Shown piece after piece: positions 5,963 through 7,461 of a stretch of DNA of 7,461 bases. The stretch is taken from positions 1 to 7,461 of the forward strand of contig CACYBT010000039.1 in assembly GCA_902772715.1 (NCBI GenBank), read 5' to 3'. A program made the position numbers and the translations under genes. Under the pieces are notes generated by a model. The model searched no databases. It had not been told where the DNA came from and saw only the letters and a program-made list of their open reading frames with translations. This DNA is from an uncultured Succinivibrio sp. GTDB taxonomy: Bacteria > Pseudomonadota > Gammaproteobacteria > Enterobacterales > Succinivibrionaceae. Each line of letters opens with the position of its first letter. Within the stretch, counting starts at the first letter, position 1.

Positions 5963-7461
5963 TTACTGTCTGAAACGATTAAACATACTTAAAGCACGTA
6001 TAAGATTTTCTAGATTTGGTTTTCCTTCTGATAGTTGACCTTCTTTATCATATACGACCTTACCATTTCTTTGATAAACAGAAACTTTTTCCTTATCAAT
6101 AAGAACAAGGAAGTTTCCTTGAGTTGAAGGAATAAAATCTCGGGACTGGAGTGTCATAAGATCATCTCCTATTCCATAATTAACACATGGGGACTTTACC
6201 CCTAATATTTCAACAGCAAGCGTTGGGTTTATATCAAATGCTGATGAGAGAAGATCTTTGGATACTCCAATTGAATTTCCATTGGCCATAATAAAGATAA
6301 GAGGTACCTGCTGTTTTATTTTCGAGAAACTGCTGTGTGCACCATATTTCTGATTTCCACACATTGACGAAATCATAATTAAAGTGTTGCTGTTTAATCC
6401 GCTTTGCTGTAACTGAGTTATGAATTCGCCAATTAACTCATCTAGTTGTTTTAAATAATGCTTGTACTGTTTTGTTGATAACGTGCTTTTTTGTATGAGA
6501 GTATTACTGATTATATTTATCGCAAAATTATGGTTGCTGCTGTTTTCTATAAAGGATTTTACAGAAGAAATCAGCTCTTTATCTAGATTAAGATTCCTGA
6601 TGCGAGATATATTCATTCCGGCAAGATCTTTAAAGTAATCAAGATCATCCTTGGTAAGACCGCTGGTAAAGGTGCGCATGATGTATTCTTGATGCTGCAT
6701 TTCATCTACTAGAACCGTATCAATGGAATGATCTATAAAATCGTTTTCATACTGGATGGGTAGCCCATACCATGTGCCAAAAAGGTTATCGTGAAAATCA
6801 GAATATGGTAAGAAATGATTATCATAACTCAGATTTTCTAGTTTGAGTTTTAACAGATTTGGAGTGGTTTCCATATCCAGATCAACATACGATAAACCGT
6901 TTATATATATGGCAATGATATTCTGTAGATGTTCTGGAGATTTTACTGAAATTTTTTGTAAAGGATATTTAATACTTGATGTTGACATGCCGTCAAGATT
7001 AGGATTGACATTATCTATCCAACCATGATTAGACAGAAAATCTCTTGCTGTCATAGGGTAATGGGCCGGAAAAACAGAACGCATATTCGTTATTTTTTCA
7101 TAGGCTGTTGCATCCGCCCAGATAAATATGCTATGTGAGCAGATAAAACATACAGTCACAACTGCCATAATAGCGCTTGGAAAATAATTATGTCTGACTT
7201 CACTTCTATAAACTTCCCGAGTGGCAAGTTTTACAAAAAATATTTCAATTGCAATAAGCAGTATCATCGCTATGTACATGAAATTGAAGTTGAGTCCAGT
7301 CTTAAAATTCAGATCTCTTAGCATAAGAGAAACAACAGACCAGTCTAAATGTACCTTTATAGTGAGATAAATCTTGGCATCAATTAAAAGTAGACAGTGC
7401 AATAGAAAGACAATAACAGCACTTAGGATTCGGTAAACCTTAAAATTACCGATAAATGTTA
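5963..7461 (-). CDS. yejM: YejM/PbgA/LapC-like LPS homeostasis protein, 5'-partial
   Basis: In E. coli this inner-membrane protein senses LPS in the periplasmic leaflet and, through LapB, controls FtsH turnover of LpxC. The gene runs off the right edge: codons stay open to 7459, giving 498 residues plus stop. Aligned by eye with E. coli (586 aa), about 77 N-terminal residues are missing. A TTG at 7402 is therefore an internal codon, not the start. Visible: the end of a membrane helix before LLLID, two further membrane helices (7205-7295 and 7120-7180 roughly), IWADATAYEKIT, and YPMTARDFLSNHG (compare E. coli YPMTARRFLEKHG). A periplasmic alkaline-phosphatase-superfamily domain follows, with FGTWYG and QQVPLIFIM. 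Its metal and nucleophile positions are lost: ING replaces VDG and no Thr/Ser sits at the nucleophile. It is first of the yejM-cnoX pair; its promoter lies outside the window. Confidence 0.88.
   Translation of the reverse strand, partial: TFIGNFKVYRILSAVIVFLLHCLLLIDAKIYLTIKVHLDWSVVSLMLRDLNFKTGLNFNFMYIAMILLIAIEIFFVKLATREVYRSEVRHNYFPSAIMAVVTVCFICSHSIFIWADATAYEKITNMRSVFPAHYPMTARDFLSNHGWIDNVNPNLDGMSTSSIKYPLQKISVKSPEHLQNIIAIYINGLSYVDLDMETTPNLLKLKLENLSYDNHFLPYSDFHDNLFGTWYGLPIQYENDFIDHSIDTVLVDEMQHQEYIMRTFTSGLTKDDLDYFKDLAGMNISRIRNLNLDKELISSVKSFIENSSNHNFAINIISNTLIQKSTLSTKQYKHYLKQLDELIGEFITQLQQSGLNSNTLIMISSMCGNQKYGAHSSFSKIKQQVPLIFIMANGNSIGVSKDLLSSAFDINPTLAVEILGVKSPCVNYGIGDDLMTLQSRDFIPSTQGNFLVLIDKEKVSVYQRNGKVVYDKEGQLSEGKPNLENLIRALSMFNRFRQ

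Noticed and set aside
7400..7402. TTG as the start of the yejM-like gene
   Set aside because: The frame continues upstream to the window edge with clear homology (G-x-x-x-x-R-x-LS before LLLID), so this is an internal Leu codon.
1..7461. CRISPR array, tRNA/rRNA, IS element or a novel defence system
   Set aside because: No regularly spaced repeats, no tRNA or rRNA signatures, no transposase and no defence-type gene cluster were seen; only the AAA-ATPase relic is accessory-like.

Overview
The window is AT-rich gammaproteobacterial chromosome. Six protein genes are recognisable, and all are housekeeping or envelope genes of the gammaproteobacterial type. hda, bepA and perM lie side by side, as in Escherichia coli, where they are part of hda-arsC-bepA-perM. 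yejM (pbgA/lapC) and cnoX (ybbN) also point to Gammaproteobacteria. Proteins diverged well away from the Enterobacteriaceae, a short polar-type flagellin, and a decayed AAA-ATPase-like gene suggest a host-associated anaerobe such as a Succinivibrionaceae member. The family assignment is inference from gene content, not a search result.

Layout: 1-296 holds a frameshifted remnant of an AAA-ATPase-like gene. 368-1063 (+) is hda, the DnaA regulatory inactivator. Its end faces bepA (1074-2504, -), a periplasmic zinc metallochaperone/protease, across only 10 bp. A 272-bp divergent spacer (2505-2776) carries candidate -10 boxes and a perfect 10-bp inverted repeat. perM (2777-3931, +), an AI-2E-family membrane protein, follows. 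The flagellin gene (3994-4854, -) has a near-consensus sigma-28 promoter, an A-tract-rich upstream region, a strong Shine-Dalgarno, and an intrinsic terminator that sits inside the last codons of perM. Upstream on the same strand, cnoX (5113-5949) and a yejM-like gene (5963 to beyond the right edge) form a two-gene unit with a 13-bp gap.

Theme: three genes concern the cell envelope (bepA for LptD/BamA quality control, yejM for LPS homeostasis, perM as a membrane carrier of unclear role). cnoX serves the GroEL system, hda controls replication initiation, and the flagellin is a late motility gene. No new defence or mobile system is evident. What deserves attention is residue-level divergence: loss of the alkaline-phosphatase-like site in YejM, one cysteine in CnoX, two cysteines in flagellin, and altered Hda motifs. 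The compact transcriptional arrangement around the flagellin gene is also notable.
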